Positions 26,313 through 34,715 are shown, numbered from the stretch's first letter. The stretch is 64,000 nt of DNA from Actinacidiphila guanduensis (GCF_900103985.1 NZ_FNIE01000009.1:124001-188000); one strand, 5' to 3'. The notes: generated by a model from the sequence alone, not told the origin. Program-made: numbers and translations.

Positions 26313-26616
26313 GGCTCCCTCCGGGCAGCGGGCGTACGGCGTGATCACGCACGTCGAGCGTAGGGCGCGCGGCGGGGCGCACTTGGGAGGAGCGCATTAG
26401 TCGTACCGGCAGGGGTCGTGGCGGGGGTGCCCTGAGGGTGTTCCGAGCAGCACCGGAGGAGTACGGGAGGAGCACGGGAGGAGCGTCGCAGCAGCGCGAG
26501 AGGGGGTGCAGGAGGGGGTGCCGGACGGGTGCCGGAGATCGCCGGCGGGGTCCGATGTGCCCTGCCGGATACGGATTTCACGTATGGCTGCGGAGCGTGT
26601 AATGTCTTCCTCGCTC
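26313..26616. other. Intergenic between the amidohydrolase and tRNA-Thr
   Basis: 304 bases without a gene. About 26450-26485 carries imperfect 12 bp repeats (CCGGAGGAGTAC, GGGAGGAGCAC, GGGAGGAGCG). The tRNA promoter is probably within the AT-richer end (GGATTTCACGTATGG ... GTGTAATG, 26570-26604). Confidence 0.5.
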
Positions 26617-26689
26617 GCCCCAATAGCTCAGTCGGTAGAGCGTCTCCATGGTAAGGAGAAGGTCTACGGTTCGATTCCGTATTGGGGCT
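26617..26689 (+). tRNA. tRNA-Thr (anticodon GGT)
   Basis: 73 nt. Acceptor GCCCCAA (26617-26623) pairs with TTGGGGC (26682-26688), discriminator T; anticodon stem TCTCC/GGAGA with loop ATGGTAA gives anticodon GGT. T-loop TTCGATTC. CCA not encoded. Confidence 0.97.
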
Positions 26690-26735
26690 CTGACGGATCG
26701 GCTCCCCGTCGTCGTGGCGGGGACCTGTTCGTCGA

Positions 26736-26808
26736 AGCGGCGTAGCTCAGTCGGTAGAGCAAGCGGCTCATAATCGCTGTGTCACCGGTTCAAGTCCGGT
26801 CGCCGCTA
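26736..26808 (+). tRNA. tRNA-Met, elongator (anticodon CAT)
   Basis: 73 nt. Acceptor AGCGGCG (26736-26742) pairs with CGCCGCT (26801-26807), discriminator A; anticodon loop CTCATAA. The anticodon stem lacks the three consecutive G-C pairs of initiator tRNA, so this is the elongator type. The tRNA-Thr, tRNA-Met, rpmG order is conserved in streptomycetes. Confidence 0.95.
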
Positions 26809-26814
26809 CTCTCC

Positions 26815-26850
26815 GTAGCCGATTGCGGGTTCGGTCCCTCGGTCGGCTAC
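26815..26850 (+). terminator. Hairpin between tRNA-Met and rpmG
   Basis: GTAGCCGA (26815-26822) pairs with TCGGCTAC (26843-26850). Probable terminator of the tRNA pair; it sits 42 bases before the rpmG start. Confidence 0.6.
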
Positions 26851-26892
26851 TCTTCCTGTGTTCACCACACCCGTTCGTCAAGGAGCACTCAC

Positions 26893-27057
26893 GTGGCCGC
26901 CACCGACGTCCGCCCGAAGATCACGCTGGCCTGCGTGGAGTGCAAGGAGCGGAACTACATCACCAAGAAGAACCGGCGCAACGACCCGGATCGTCTTGAG
27001 ATCAAGAAGCACTGCCCGCGCTGCAACGCGCACACCGCGCACCGCGAGACGCGCTGA
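26893..27057 (+). CDS. rpmG: 50S ribosomal protein L33, zinc-type
   Basis: 54-residue L33 with two CxxC pairs (CVECKERN and [10 protein letters not shown]), i.e. the zinc-binding C+ form. In Streptomyces, C+ ribosomal proteins are the zinc-replete versions whose C- paralogues are Zur-controlled. GTG start 26893 with AAGGAG at 26880-26885. Monocistronic between the tRNA pair and the MaoC genes. Confidence 0.97.
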   Translation: MAATDVRPKITLACVECKERNYITKKNRRNDPDRLEIKKHCPRCNAHTAHRETR

Positions 27058-27075
27058 CCCCCGCTCCTGCGCCAC

Positions 27076-27116
27076 GGACCCGCGTCCGGCCCGCTCCGGC
27101 GGAGCCGCGCGGGTCC
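27076..27116 (+). terminator. rpmG terminator
   Basis: GGACCCGCG (27076-27084) pairs with CGCGGGTCC (27108-27116), with further G/C pairing inside; 19 bases after the rpmG stop. Confidence 0.7.
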
Positions 27117-27202
27117 TGTGCTGGTTCCCCGCATCCACGGGGCTCCACCCGGCCCTGACCGGCATGAACCGCCGTTCCGCGACGAGCGCCGGCTGAAGGC
27201 CC

Positions 27203-27243
27203 TACCGTGAGGCCGTCCCCGATTCCCCGGGGGCGGCCTCACG
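27203..27243 (+). promoter_or_regulatory. Probable -10 and leader hairpin of the MaoC operon
   Basis: TACCGT (27203-27208) fits a -10. It partly overlaps CGTGAGGCCG (27206-27215), which pairs with CGGCCTCACG (27234-27243), a perfect 10 bp stem ending 35 bases before the first ATG. It could be an operator or an RNA leader structure. Confidence 0.4.
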
Positions 27244-27278
27244 GCGTTTGTTCCGTCGCATCCGTACCGGAGGTAATG

Positions 27279-27737
27279 ATGGCCCTCGACCAGTCCTTCG
27301 TGGGGCGGAGCTATCCGCCCACCGCCCCCTACGAGGTCGGCCGGGAGAAGATCCGCGAGTTCGCCGAGGCCGTCGGCGACCCCAACCCCGTGTACACCGA
27401 CCCGGCGGCGGCCGGGGCGCTCGGCCACCCGGATGTGATCGCGCCCCCCACCTTCGCCTTCGCGATCACCTACAAGGCGGCCGGCGCGGTGGTGAGCGAC
27501 CCCGAACTCGGGCTGAACTACAGCCGGGTGGTCCACGGCGACCAGCGGTTCGCGTACACCCGCCCGGTGCGGGCCGGCGACCGGCTCTCGGTCACTTCCA
27601 CCATCGAGACGATCAAGTCCCTCGCGGGCAACGACGTGATCGACATCCGCGGCGAGGTGCACGACGCCGCGGGCGAGCACGTGGTGACGGCGTGGACGAA
27701 GCTGGTCGCGCGCGCGGCCGAGGCCGGGGAGGCGTGA
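27279..27737 (+). CDS. MaoC-like hydratase, FAS1/HadA-type N-terminal subunit
   Basis: 152-residue UPF0336/MaoC-like hot-dog protein: MALDQSFVGRSYPPTAPYEVGREKIREFAEAVGDPNPVYTD, then HPDVIAPPTFAFAITYKA and YSRVVHGDQRFAYTRPVRAGDRL. It resembles the non-catalytic or partner subunit (HadA/HadC) of actinobacterial (3R)-hydroxyacyl-thioester dehydratases. ATG 27279 is five bases after GGAGG (27269-27273); ATG 27276 is too close. Its stop overlaps the start of the second MaoC gene, so the two form a heteromer (inference from HadAB). Confidence 0.9.
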   Translation: MALDQSFVGRSYPPTAPYEVGREKIREFAEAVGDPNPVYTDPAAAGALGHPDVIAPPTFAFAITYKAAGAVVSDPELGLNYSRVVHGDQRFAYTRPVRAGDRLSVTSTIETIKSLAGNDVIDIRGEVHDAAGEHVVTAWTKLVARAAEAGEA

Positions 27738-28165
27738 TGGCGGCGAGGATCGCGTACGACGAGGTCGAGGTCGGCACCGAGCTGCCGGCGCAGAGCTTCC
27801 CCGTGGACCGGGCCACCCTGGTCCGCTACGCGGGCGCCTCGGGCGACTTCAACCCGATTCACTGGAACGAGCGGTTCGCCCGCGAGGTCGGCCTGCCCGA
27901 CGTCATCGCGCACGGCATGTTCACCATGGCCTCGGCGGTCCGGGTGGTCACCGACTGGCTCGGCGACCCCGGCGCGATCGAGGAGTACGGCGTCCGCTTC
28001 ACCAAGCCGGTCGTCGTGCCCGACGACGACAAGGGCGCGGTCATCGAGGTCACCGCGAAGGTCGCCGCCAAGCTCGACGGCAAGCGCGTCCGCGTGGACC
28101 TCACGGCGGTCAGCGCCGGCCAGAAGGTCCTCGGCATGTCCCGCGCGGTGGTCCGCCTCGCGTAG
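27737..28165 (+). CDS. MaoC family dehydratase, HadB-type catalytic subunit
   Basis: 142-residue R-specific hydratase-2 fold. The catalytic block GASGDFNPIHWNERFAREVGLPDVIAHGMFTMA holds the Asp-x4-His pair of the hydratase-2 motif (D in GDFNPIH and its H). With the preceding gene it forms the HadAB-like pair conserved upstream of murB in streptomycetes. Expected to act on acyl-CoA or acyl-ACP enoyl intermediates in the cytoplasm. ATG overlaps the previous TGA by one base. Confidence 0.93.
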   Translation: MAARIAYDEVEVGTELPAQSFPVDRATLVRYAGASGDFNPIHWNERFAREVGLPDVIAHGMFTMASAVRVVTDWLGDPGAIEEYGVRFTKPVVVPDDDKGAVIEVTAKVAAKLDGKRVRVDLTAVSAGQKVLGMSRAVVRLA

Positions 28166-28188
28166 GGGGCTGTTGCGGTGAGGCCGAC

Positions 28189-28220
28189 AGGGGCGCGGGG
28201 AGAACGGTTCCCGCGCCCCT
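28189..28220 (+). terminator. Terminator after the MaoC pair
   Basis: AGGGGCGCGGG (28189-28199) pairs perfectly with CCCGCGCCCCT (28210-28220), 10-base loop. Confidence 0.85.
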
Positions 28221-28244
28221 CTGCGACCGGCGCGACCTGGGGAC

Positions 28245-28281
28245 TTGCCAAGGAAGTGATTGGCCACTAACTTAGTCCGCA
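28245..28281 (+). promoter_or_regulatory. Promoter and autoregulatory operator of the tetR gene
   Basis: TTGCCA (28245-28250), a 17 bp spacer and TAACTT (28268-28273) place transcription start at the A of ATG 28281, so the message is probably leaderless. Between the hexamers lies AAGTGATTGGCCACTAA (28254-28270). Read on the other strand it is TTAGTGGCCAATCACTT, matching the palindrome before the MFS gene (TTAGTCATCAATTACTAA) in TTAGT-N4-AAT-N-ACT. This is a common operator for the TetR product. Confidence 0.7.
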
Positions 28282-28877
28282 TGGCAAGGATGAGTGCAGA
28301 AGAGCGACGCGAGAGCGTCATCCGGGCGGCCCTGAGCGAATTCGCCCACGGCGGCTACCGCGGGACCTCCACGGAGGCCATCGCGCGCCGGGTGGGCGTC
28401 TCCCAGCCGTACCTCTTCCGGCTCTTCCCGAACAAGCAGGCGATCTTCGTGGCGGCGGCCGAGCGCTGCATCGAGCACACCCGCGACGCCTTCCTGGCGG
28501 CCGCCAAGGGGCGGCCGCCGGAGGAGCGACTGGAAGCCATGGCCAACGCCTACGGCCGGCTGATCAGGGAGGACCCCGAGAAGCTGCTCATGCAGATGCA
28601 GATCTACGCGGCTGTCGCGACCGCCGAGGCCGCCGGGGACCACGAGTTCGGCGCCAGCCTGCGGGACCGGTGGCAGTCGATGTGGGACTCGGCCCATGTC
28701 GAACTGGGCGCCGACATCGAGGAGACCACCACCTTCTTCGCCTACGGGATGCTCATCAACACCCTGGTGTCGATGGGCTTCCCGCCCACCCAGCGCAACT
28801 GGGAGGGCATCTACGAGTTCGCCCGCGCGGGGGTCGGACCGCAGTCCTTCGGGGCACCCGCGGCGCCCTCGCCCTGA
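28281..28877 (+). CDS. TetR/AcrR family transcriptional regulator
   Basis: 198 residues from ATG 28281 (MARMSAEERRESVIRAALSEFAHGGYRGTSTEAIARRVGVSQPYLFRLFPNKQAIFVAAAERC). The HTH occupies residues 10-60; the C-terminal part has the TetR_C pattern with YGMLINTLVSMG. A TTG at 28260 would add seven residues, but the promoter geometry puts transcription start at 28281. It sits immediately upstream of the MFS exporter gene and both promoters carry the same operator, so it most likely represses itself and the pump. Confidence 0.92.
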   Translation: MARMSAEERRESVIRAALSEFAHGGYRGTSTEAIARRVGVSQPYLFRLFPNKQAIFVAAAERCIEHTRDAFLAAAKGRPPEERLEAMANAYGRLIREDPEKLLMQMQIYAAVATAEAAGDHEFGASLRDRWQSMWDSAHVELGADIEETTTFFAYGMLINTLVSMGFPPTQRNWEGIYEFARAGVGPQSFGAPAAPSP

Positions 28878-28954
28878 CGGCGGCAGGTGGGGGCCGTGTC
28901 CCCGCGGCACTGCCCACCACCGGCCGCGCTCCGCGCATCCGTATGTCCCCGGAA

Positions 28955-28974
28955 CTTAGTCATCAATTACTAAG
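28955..28974 (+). promoter_or_regulatory. TetR operator upstream of the MFS exporter
   Basis: CTTAGT-CATCAATT-ACTAAG, 6+6 perfect palindrome in an unusually A/T-rich stretch, 26 bases before the ATG. Shares TTAGT-N4-AAT-N-ACT with the operator in the tetR promoter. Confidence 0.75.
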
Positions 28975-28999
28975 CAAAACCCACAGGGGGTAGGAAACC

Positions 29000-30448
29000 A
29001 TGAGCTCGCCCACCACCGCACCGCCCAGCCGGAGCACCGGCGTCGTCTGGGCCCTGGTGATCACCAGCGTCGCCGGCTTCATGGCGTCCCTGGACAACCT
29101 CGTCGTCACCACCGCCCTGCCGTCCATCCGCAAGAGCCTCGGCGGCGCCCTGTCCGACCTGGAGTGGACGGTCAACGCCTACACGCTCACCTTCGCCGTG
29201 CTGCTGATGTTCGGCGCGGCCCTCGGTGACCGGTTCGGCCGCCGCCGGCTCTTCCTGGTCGGCCTGACGATCTTCACCGGCGCCTCGGCCGCCGCGGCCA
29301 TGTCCTCCGGGATCGGCGCGCTGATCGCCGCCCGCGCGGTCCAGGGCGTCGGCGGCGCCATCATGATGCCGCTCACCTTGACCCTGCTCACCGCGGCCGT
29401 CCCCGCGGCCAAGCGCGGCATGGCCTTCGGCATCTGGGGCGCGGTCAACGGCCTCGCCGTCGCCTGCGGCCCCCTCATCGGCGGCAGCCTCACCCAGCAC
29501 ATCTCCTGGCACTGGATCTTCTGGCTCAACGTGCCGATCGGCCTGCTGCTGCTCCCGCTGGCCCGGCTGCGGCTGAACGAGTCGAAGGCCCCGAACCGGC
29601 GGCTGGACGTCCTGGGCACCGCGCTGATCTCGCTCGGCCTGTTCGGCATCGTCTTCGCCCTGGTCAGCGCCGACAGCCACGGCTGGACCAGCGGCCGGGT
29701 GCTCGGCGGGCTGCTCGGCGGCGCGGTGCTGGCGGCCGCGTTCGTCCGGCACGGCTTCACCGCCGCCCACCCGATGCTGCCGATGCGGATGTTCGCCAAC
29801 CGCGGCTTCGCGGCGATCAACGTCGGCAGCATGCTGATGTACGTCGGGATGTTCGGCTCGATCTTCCTGCTCAGCCAGTTCCTGCAGACCGTGCTCGGCT
29901 ACGACCCGACCCAGGCGGGCCTGCGGATGCTGCCCTGGACCGGCATGCCGATGCTGATCTCCCCCTTCACCGGCCTGCTCGCCGGGCGGATAGGCACCCG
30001 GCAGGTGGTCGCGATCGGCCTGGCCCTGCAGGCGGTCGGCCTCGGCTGGTTCGCCACCATCGCCTCGCCGGACGTCTCCTACACCACCCAGCTGCCCGCG
30101 CTGATCATCAGCGGCGTCGGGATGTCCCTCTTCTTCGCCCCGGCCACCACCTTGCTGATGGGCTCGGTCCGGCCCGCCGAGCAGGGCATCGCCTCGGGCA
30201 CCAACAACGCGATGCGCGAGGTCGGCGGGGCGCTCGGCGTCGCCGTCCTGGGCACGATCTTCTCCGCCCACGGCGGCTACACCTCGGGCAGCGCCTTCGT
30301 GGACGGCCTCACCCCGGCGCTGTGGGTCGGCGCCGCCATCCTGGTCGCCGGCACCGCGGCGGTCCTGTCCTACCCGCGGCGGGCATTGCAGTCCGATGAC
30401 GCGGGGGAGAAGGACGCGGCCCCGGCCGACCTCCAGCCGACGCACTGA
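29000..30448 (+). CDS. MFS multidrug exporter, DHA2/EmrB-QacA type
   Basis: 482-residue drug/proton antiporter with 14 predicted helices. Motif D1/A landmarks: SLDNLVVTTALPSIRKSL after TM1, GDRFGRRRLFLVG between TM2 and TM3, and motif C-like VNGLAVACGPLIGGSLTQH in TM5. AGGAAACC precedes ATG 29000. It is controlled by the adjacent TetR through the palindrome at 28955-28974 (inferred). The substrate is unknown; self-resistance or xenobiotic export is typical. Confidence 0.94.
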   Translation: MSSPTTAPPSRSTGVVWALVITSVAGFMASLDNLVVTTALPSIRKSLGGALSDLEWTVNAYTLTFAVLLMFGAALGDRFGRRRLFLVGLTIFTGASAAAAMSSGIGALIAARAVQGVGGAIMMPLTLTLLTAAVPAAKRGMAFGIWGAVNGLAVACGPLIGGSLTQHISWHWIFWLNVPIGLLLLPLARLRLNESKAPNRRLDVLGTALISLGLFGIVFALVSADSHGWTSGRVLGGLLGGAVLAAAFVRHGFTAAHPMLPMRMFANRGFAAINVGSMLMYVGMFGSIFLLSQFLQTVLGYDPTQAGLRMLPWTGMPMLISPFTGLLAGRIGTRQVVAIGLALQAVGLGWFATIASPDVSYTTQLPALIISGVGMSLFFAPATTLLMGSVRPAEQGIASGTNNAMREVGGALGVAVLGTIFSAHGGYTSGSAFVDGLTPALWVGAAILVAGTAAVLSYPRRALQSDDAGEKDAAPADLQPTH

Positions 30449-30465
30449 ACCGCACCCGGCACCTG

Positions 30466-30505
30466 CGTACCTCCCACGGGCAGGCAATCTCCCGTGGGAG
30501 GTACG
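30466..30505. promoter_or_regulatory. Inverted repeat between the MFS gene and murB
   Basis: CGTACCTCCCACGGG (30466-30480) and CCCGTGGGAGGTACG (30491-30505) form a perfect 15 bp inverted repeat with a 10-base loop. It ends one base before TAGGCT (30506-30511), which is at -13 to -8 from the murB GTG. It can terminate MFS transcription and, as DNA, overlaps the murB promoter. Confidence 0.75.
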
Positions 30506-30518
30506 TAGGCTTTGCCGC

Positions 30519-31574
30519 GTGAACGTCACAGAGAACGCCGACCTGGCCGCGCTGACCACCTTCCGGCTGGGCGGGCCGGCCCGGCGGCTGGTCACCGCGC
30601 AGACCGACGACGAGGTCGTGGCCGCCGTGCGCGAGGCCGACGGGCGGGGCGAGCCGGTGCTGCTCGTCGGCGGCGGCAGCAACCTGGTGATCGCCGACGA
30701 GGGCTTCCCCGGCACCGCCGTCCGCATCGCCACCCGGGGCGCGGCGCTGGAGGGCACCCGTCTGGAACTGGCCGCGGGCGAGCGGTGGAGCGAGGCCGTG
30801 GAGCAGACCGTGGCCGCCGGGCTCGCCGGGGTGGAGTGCCTGGCCGGCATCCCCGGCTCCGCGGGCGCCACGCCGATCCAGAACGTCGGCGCCTACGGCC
30901 AGGAGGTCTCCTCCACCATCACCGAGGTCGTCGTCTACGACCGGCAGGCGGGCGAGACGGTCACGCTGGCGGCCACCGAGTGCGGCTTCGCCTACCGCAC
31001 CAGCCGCTTCAAGCAGGACCCGGCGCGCTACGTGGTCCTGCGGGTGCGGTTCGAACTCGAGGACGCCGGAGGGCTGTCGGCGCCGCTGAAGTACGCGGAG
31101 ACCGCGCGGGCGCTCGGGGTGGAGCCCGGTGACCGGGTCCCGCTCGCCGAGGCGCGCTCCACGGTGCTGGCGCTGCGGCGCGGCAAGGGCATGGTGCTGG
31201 ACCCCGAGGACCACGACACCTGGTCGGCGGGCTCCTTCTTCACCAACCCGGTGCTCTCGCCGGCCGAGCACGCGGCCTTCCTCGACCGGGTGCGCGAGCG
31301 GCTCGGCCCCGACGCGGTCCCGCCGGCCTACCCCGCCGAGGCGGACGGCACGAAGACGTCGGCGGCCTGGCTGATCGACAAGGCGGGCTTCACCAAGGGC
31401 TACGGCACGGGCGCGGCCCGGATCTCCACCAAGCACACCCTGGCGCTCACCAACCGGGGCGAGGCGAGCACGGCCGACCTGCTGGCGCTCGCCCGCGAGG
31501 TCCGCGACGGGGTGCACCGCGCCTTCGGCGTCACCCTCGTCAACGAGCCCGTCCTCGTGGGCGTCACCCTCTGA
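30519..31574 (+). CDS. murB: UDP-N-acetylmuramate dehydrogenase
   Basis: 351-residue FAD enzyme that reduces UDP-GlcNAc-enolpyruvate to UDP-MurNAc with NADPH in the cytoplasmic stage of peptidoglycan synthesis. FAD-binding block LVGGGSNLVIADEGFPGTAVRIATRG, then GVECLAGIPGSAGATPIQNVGAYGQE, the catalytic serine in SAGSFFTNPV, and the C-terminal glutamate region NEPVLVGVTL. Type I MurB architecture (loop and split fold present). The GTG at 30519 has no ribosome site within 15 bases but a -10-like TAGGCT at the right distance for leaderless transcription. Confidence 0.96.
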   Translation: MNVTENADLAALTTFRLGGPARRLVTAQTDDEVVAAVREADGRGEPVLLVGGGSNLVIADEGFPGTAVRIATRGAALEGTRLELAAGERWSEAVEQTVAAGLAGVECLAGIPGSAGATPIQNVGAYGQEVSSTITEVVVYDRQAGETVTLAATECGFAYRTSRFKQDPARYVVLRVRFELEDAGGLSAPLKYAETARALGVEPGDRVPLAEARSTVLALRRGKGMVLDPEDHDTWSAGSFFTNPVLSPAEHAAFLDRVRERLGPDAVPPAYPAEADGTKTSAAWLIDKAGFTKGYGTGAARISTKHTLALTNRGEASTADLLALAREVRDGVHRAFGVTLVNEPVLVGVTL

Positions 31575-31596
31575 GGCGGCGCTTCCGCGGGGACCG

Positions 31597-32634
31597 TCAG
31601 GCGCCGGCGGCCAGCCATTTGTCGATGCCTGCCAGCAGCTCCGCCTTCTTCGCCGCGGGCGCGCACGACGCCTCGACGGACTGGCGGGCCAGGACGGCGA
31701 GTTCGGCGTCGGTGAAGCCGTGGACGGTGCGGGCGAGGTCGTACTGGGCGGCCAGCCGCGAGCCGAACAGCAGCGGGTCGTCGGCGCCCAGGGCCATGGG
31801 CACCCCGGCGTCCCACAGGGTGCGCAAGGGGACGTCCTCGGGCTTGTCGTAGACGCCGAGCGCCACGTTCGAGGCGGGGCAGACCTCGCAGGTGACCCCG
31901 CGGTCGGCCAGCCGCTTGAGCAGCCGGGGGTCCTCGGCGGCGCGCACGCCGTGGCCGACGCGCTGGGCGTGCAGGTCGTCCAGGCAGTCCCGCACGCTCG
32001 CCGGGCCCGACAGCTCGCCGCCGTGCGGGGCCGCGATCAGGCCGCCCTCGCGGGCGATGGCGAAGGCGCGGTCGAAGTCGCGGGCCAGGCCCCGCCGTTC
32101 GTCGTTGGACAGCCCGAAGCCGACGACCCCCTGGTCGGCGTAGCGCACGGCGAGGCGGGCCAGGGTACGGGCGTCCAGCGGGTGCTTCATGCGGTTGGCC
32201 GCCACCACGACGGCCATCCCGACGCCGGTGTCGCGCGAGGCCGTCCGCACCGCGTCCAGGATGATCTCCAAGGTGGGGATCAGGCCGCCCAGCCGGGGGG
32301 CGTAGGAGGTCGGGTCGACCTGGATCTCCAGCCAGCCGGAGCCGTCGGCGGCGTCCTCCTCGGCGGCCTCGCGGACCAGCCGGTGGATGTCCTCGGGGGT
32401 GCGCAGGCACGAGCGGGCGATGTCGTAGAGCCGCTGGAAGCGGAACCAGCCCCGCTCGTCGGTGGCCCGCAGCCTGGGGGGCTCGCCCGAGGTGAGCGCC
32501 TCGGGCAGGTGGATGCCGTGCCGGTCGGCCAGTTCGAGCAGGGTGCCGGGCCGCATCGACCCGGTGAAGTGCAGATGCAGATGTGCTTTGGGCAGCTCGC
32601 GGATCTCGCGCGCCGCACGTACCTCGCGTGCCAT
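31597..32634 (-). CDS. add: Adenosine deaminase
   Basis: 345-residue zinc enzyme of purine salvage that deaminates adenosine to inosine (or an adenosine-deaminase-like nucleoside deaminase). Zinc motif AHLHLHFTGSM (H18, H20), substrate block APHGGELSGPASV with its His and catalytic Glu, RVGHGVRAAEDP (His), and the zinc Asp in LGADDPLLFGS (usually NTDDP). ATG 32632-32634. Convergent with murB (22-base gap) as in other streptomycetes. Confidence 0.94.
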   Translation of the reverse strand: MAREVRAAREIRELPKAHLHLHFTGSMRPGTLLELADRHGIHLPEALTSGEPPRLRATDERGWFRFQRLYDIARSCLRTPEDIHRLVREAAEEDAADGSGWLEIQVDPTSYAPRLGGLIPTLEIILDAVRTASRDTGVGMAVVVAANRMKHPLDARTLARLAVRYADQGVVGFGLSNDERRGLARDFDRAFAIAREGGLIAAPHGGELSGPASVRDCLDDLHAQRVGHGVRAAEDPRLLKRLADRGVTCEVCPASNVALGVYDKPEDVPLRTLWDAGVPMALGADDPLLFGSRLAAQYDLARTVHGFTDAELAVLARQSVEASCAPAAKKAELLAGIDKWLAAGA

Positions 32635-32779
32635 TCCAAGATCCTGCTACACCCGGACCCCCGCCCGGAACCACTTTCGCCGAACGGGGGCTTGCCCGAA
32701 AGCCCGAGCGGGCCCCGCCGCGAGCCCTGGGCCGGACCGTGCGGGACCGTGCCGGACTGCGCCGGAGCTTGCGGCGACC

Positions 32780-34024
32780 CTAGTCCCGGGCCTCGGCCAG
32801 CAGCTTCTGCAGCCGGGAGACGCCCTCGGCGAGGTCCTCGTCGCCCAGCGCGTAGCTCAGCCGCAGGTAGCCCGGTGTGCCGAACGCCTCACCCGGCACC
32901 ACCGCGACCTCGGCCTCGTCCAGGATCAGCGCGGCCAGCTCCACCGAGTCCTGCGCCCGCTTGCCGCGGATCTCCTTGCCGAGCAGCGCCTTCACCGAGG
33001 GGTAGGCGTAGAAGGCACCCTCGGGCACCGGGCAGACCACGCCGGGGATCTCGTTGAGCATCCGCACGATCGTCCGGCGCCGGCGGTCGAACGCCTCGCG
33101 CATCTCGGCCACGGCCGACAGGTCGCCGCTCACCGCGGCCAGCGCGGCCACCTGCGCCACGTTGTTGACGTTGGAGGTGGCGTGCGACTGCAGGTTCGCC
33201 GCGGCCTTCACCACGTCCTTGGGGCCCACGATCCACCCCACCCGCCAGCCGGTCATGGCGTACGTCTTGGCCACGCCGTTGACGACGATGCAGCGGTCGC
33301 GCAGCTCGGGCACGATCGCCGGCAGCGAGGTGAAGCGCGCGTCGCCGTAGACCAGGTGCTCGTAGATCTCGTCGGTGAGCACCCACAGGCCGTGCTCGGC
33401 CGCCCAGCGGGCGATCGCCTCGGACTCCGCCTCGCCGTAGACCGCGCCGGTGGGGTTGGAGGGGGACACGAAGAGCAGCACCTTGGTGCGCTCGGTGCGG
33501 GCCGCCTCCAGCTGCTCCACCGACACGCGGTAGCCGGTGGTCTCGTCCGCGACCACCTCGACCGGCACGCCGCCGGCCAGCCGGATCGACTCCGGGTAGG
33601 TGGTCCAGTACGGCGCGGGCACGATCACCTCGTCGCCCGGGTCCAGGATCGCGGCGAACGCCTCATAGATCGCCTGCTTGCCGCCGTTGGTGACCAGCAC
33701 CTGGGAGGCGTCCACCTCGTAGCCGGAGTCGCGGAGCGTCTTGGCGGCGATGGCGGCCTTCAGCTCGGGCAGGCCGCCGGCCGGCGTGTAGCGGTGGTAC
33801 TTCGGGTCGCGGCAGGCGGCAGCGGCGGCGTCGACGATGTACTCGGGGGTCGGGAAGTCCGGCTCGCCCGCGCCGAAGCCGATCACCGGCCGGCCGGCCG
33901 CCTTGAGGGCCTTCGCCTTGGCGTCCACGGCCAGCGTCGCGGACTCGGAGATCGCGCCGATCCGGGCGGACACCCGCCGTCCGGAGGCCGGGGCCGGGGT
34001 GGAGGAGGGGGTTGCTGCGCTCAT
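32780..34024 (-). CDS. aspC: Pyridoxal phosphate-dependent aspartate aminotransferase
   Basis: 414-residue class I/II aminotransferase converting aspartate and 2-oxoglutarate to oxaloacetate and glutamate. [20 protein letters not shown]-terminus, [21 protein letters not shown] (substrate/PLP Asn), [10 protein letters not shown] (Asp/Tyr for PLP) and the Schiff-base lysine K253 in [16 protein letters not shown]; Arg in YLRLSYALG binds the substrate carboxylate. ATG 34022-34024. Divergent from tRNA-Trp. Confidence 0.96.
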   Translation of the reverse strand: MSAATPSSTPAPASGRRVSARIGAISESATLAVDAKAKALKAAGRPVIGFGAGEPDFPTPEYIVDAAAAACRDPKYHRYTPAGGLPELKAAIAAKTLRDSGYEVDASQVLVTNGGKQAIYEAFAAILDPGDEVIVPAPYWTTYPESIRLAGGVPVEVVADETTGYRVSVEQLEAARTERTKVLLFVSPSNPTGAVYGEAESEAIARWAAEHGLWVLTDEIYEHLVYGDARFTSLPAIVPELRDRCIVVNGVAKTYAMTGWRVGWIVGPKDVVKAAANLQSHATSNVNNVAQVAALAAVSGDLSAVAEMREAFDRRRRTIVRMLNEIPGVVCPVPEGAFYAYPSVKALLGKEIRGKRAQDSVELAALILDEAEVAVVPGEAFGTPGYLRLSYALGDEDLAEGVSRLQKLLAEARD

Positions 34025-34167
34025 GGGTGCATGGTCCCAGACCCCGCCCCGGCCCGGTATCCGACGTCGCGGGCGCAAGACGTTCGACGGACCGGCCCGG
34101 ACCACGTACACTCATCGGTCGGTGGCCCTCCCGACGCGCCCTTGCGGTAGGTTGGGGGCGGCAGCTT

Positions 34168-34240
34168 AGGGTCGTAGCTCAATTGGTAGAGCACTGGTCT
34201 CCAAAACCAGCGGTTGGGGGTTCAAGTCCCTCCGGCCCTG
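34168..34240 (+). tRNA. tRNA-Trp (anticodon CCA)
   Basis: 73 nt. Acceptor AGGGTCG (34168-34174) pairs with CGGCCCT (34233-34239), discriminator G; anticodon loop CTCCAAA in stem CTGGT/ACCAG. The single tRNA-Trp just upstream of secE-nusG is conserved in streptomycetes. Confidence 0.97.
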
Positions 34241-34344
34241 CTGAACACGTCCGACGGTGGGCGTGGGCAGGTAGTAGATGTAAGCACTCGCCGTACCGCG
34301 CGACGGGCGCGGCTCGGCCACGACCCGGAGTCAGGTGAGGACGA

Positions 34345-34638
34345 GTGACTGAGATCACGGACTCCAACGAGGTCTTGGGGACCGACGCCGCAGAGCAGGA
34401 CAAGGCTGCCGACAAGAAGCCCCGCCGTGGCGGCAAGCGCGGCAAGAAGGGCCCGCTGGGCCGCCTCGCTCTCTTCTACCGCCAGATCATCGCCGAACTG
34501 CGGAAGGTCGTCTGGCCGAACCGCAGCGACCTGATGACCTACACCACTGTGGTGATTGTCTTCGTTGTCGTCGTCATCGCGTTTGTCAGCGTGGTTGACT
34601 GGGGTTTCGAGAAGCTCGTCACGTACGTCTTCGGATGA
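34345..34638 (+). CDS. secE: Preprotein translocase subunit SecE
   Basis: 97-residue single-span SecE of the SecYEG channel. An acidic/basic N-terminal extension (about 35 residues) precedes the conserved amphipathic segment RLALFYRQIIAELRKVVWPNRSDLMTYTTVVIVFVVVVIAFVSVVDWGFEKLV with the KVVWP motif and one transmembrane helix. GTG 34345 with a GAGG-type site upstream. First gene of the secE-nusG unit. Confidence 0.97.
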   Translation: MTEITDSNEVLGTDAAEQDKAADKKPRRGGKRGKKGPLGRLALFYRQIIAELRKVVWPNRSDLMTYTTVVIVFVVVVIAFVSVVDWGFEKLVTYVFG

Positions 34639-34715
34639 TCCCGCGGCGGGCGCCGGTTCGACGACGACGCCCGTCGTTGTGTCCCACCCTTTGAAGTCAG
34701 GAAGAAGCAGTCACC

